Assembly: GCA_964598425.1 (NCBI GenBank) | Contig: CAZRBV010000007.1 | Location: forward strand, 12,542 to 76,541 | Reading direction: 5' to 3' | Length of the DNA stretch: 64,000 bases | DNA from: UBA12567 sp964598425 | GTDB taxonomy: Bacteria; Planctomycetota; Phycisphaerae; Phycisphaerales; SM1A02 | Shown: positions 63,533 to 64,000 of the stretch, piece by piece | Layout of the letters: each line of letters opens with the position of its first letter | How positions within the stretch are numbered: position 1 is the stretch's first letter | Program-made: the position numbers and the translations under genes | The notes under the pieces: model-generated | Told to the model about the DNA's origin: nothing | Database searches by the model: none | Seen by the model: the letters and a program-made list of their open reading frames with translations, nothing else

Positions 63533-63844
63533 TCATGCGTGAGATGTCATTGAGCGGTTGCGGAGATCCTCATGCTCGCCTCTCTCTATCAAGCCTCGGC
63601 GTGATGCCAATTCCAGAAGTGGCACGCACTCCATCACCGATGCACGAGCAATCGTGAAGAAGTTGCGACGATCCGGCTTTGTAAATCGGCCATTGCCTTC
63701 GGCGGGGTTGGCCGCGATGGAGACGGAGGCTCGGTTGAGTTGGTCGGCGAGGAAGTGGTCGCCGCGCCGGAACCCTTCGCTGGTTGCCAAGACGTGATCC
63801 GCGAAGTCAACGGCCTTCTGGTACACCCGGAGGACTTCAAACAT
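63533..63844 (-). CDS. Four-helix-bundle protein (23S IVS family), frameshifted C-terminus
   Basis: 103 residues to the stop in this frame. VLRVYQKAVDFADHV, DQLNRASVSIAANPAEGNGR and LLELASRRGLI match the family first seen in 23S intervening sequences. The last helix is lost: after ...EDLRNR the frame ends in SMTSHA, but the next frame reads LNDISRMISGLISGLDKRRS and stops at 63492, exactly the expected ending. One missing C near 63554 explains it. The function of the family is unknown. Start ATG 63844; 63853 also possible. Confidence 0.75.
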   Translation of the reverse strand: MFEVLRVYQKAVDFADHVLATSEGFRRGDHFLADQLNRASVSIAANPAEGNGRFTKPDRRNFFTIARASVMECVPLLELASRRGLIERGEHEDLRNRSMTSHA

Positions 63845-63958
63845 GAATGACATGTGGAGAGCGCAGAAGTCGATTCGGGGTTGGCTGGATTGGGATGCTG
63901 TTTTTCTTTGGGAGAGATGGGGACGAGCAGGCGAACAGGAGACCGCAGGCCCTGCTCT

Positions 63959-63991
63959 ATTGAAAAAACCGCCTCCGGCGGATTTTTCAAT
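63959..63991. terminator. Bidirectional stem-loop terminator
   Basis: ATTGAAAAA-A-CCGCC-TCC-GGCGG-A-TTTTTCAAT, near-perfect palindrome with A and T flanks, so it can end transcription in either direction. It lies beyond the four-helix-bundle gene. Confidence 0.85.
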
Positions 63992-64000
63992 CGGGGTGAC

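Overview
The window is high-GC bacterial DNA that looks like a planctomycete, most likely class Phycisphaerae. The markers are secreted proteins with dockerin-like DxNxDxxVxxxDLLxxxxxWG tails, GACC-type cysteine repeats and DDDGDGIPNTCE-like spacers (36.6-39.6, 47-49.3 and 57.8-59.3 kb), outer-membrane genes (lptD, a secretin), and a short dcw-like cell-division cluster next to sucAB. Lineage is inferred from protein style only; there is no rRNA in the window.

Layout. 0.09-5.2 kb: a giant secreted protein ending in a subtilase-like fold that seems to have lost its catalytic residues. 5.5-9.5 kb (minus): a TPR/secretin outer-membrane channel with a 24-glycine tract, followed by an anti-anti-sigma factor, a 75-residue unknown and an anti-sigma kinase, coupled by ATGA overlaps. 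9.65-13.1 kb: carA and priA start head-to-head on one CATG. 13.2-20.9 kb (plus): sucA-sucB-rsmH-LysM protein-ftsL-like-ftsI. 21-27.1 kb: ubiA-like (minus), then ribH-nusB-ftsY and lptD (plus). 27.1-30.2 kb (minus): rny-efp-rsmA. 30.6-32.4 kb: a duplicated ABC-2 type permease. 32.4-35.9 kb (minus): pdhA-pdhB-pdhC. 35.9-39.6 kb: a chagasin-like lipoprotein diverging from a secreted beta-helix/dockerin protein. 39.66-41 kb: tRNA-Arg(ACG), rpsT and a CPBP protease. 41-44.5 kb: two oxidoreductases around a DadA-like oxidase. 44.9-46.4 kb: an ECF sigma factor and a TIGR01777 epimerase. 47-49.3 kb: a Cys-repeat/dockerin secreted protein.

49.4-57.7 kb is the most integrated region. A divergent mntR gene and two palindromic operators face a minus-strand run of seven genes: substrate-binding protein, ATPase, two permeases each carrying an extra C-terminal DtxR/MntR-like module, then circularly permuted ATP-grasp, alpha-E and transglutaminase-like proteins. 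57.8-64 kb holds an FG-GAP/dockerin secreted protein, an endonuclease/exonuclease/phosphatase-family protein fused to twelve GxDxY repeats, a second Gfo/Idh/MocA oxidoreductase, and a four-helix-bundle gene broken by a one-base frameshift.

Housekeeping genes are packed with 1- to 26-base overlaps (sucA/sucB, sucB/rsmH, ribH/nusB, nusB/ftsY, pdhA/pdhB, metal transporter), which suggests strong translational coupling. Secreted-protein genes stand alone, often with clear intrinsic terminators. No CRISPR array, insertion sequence, rRNA or prophage was seen.
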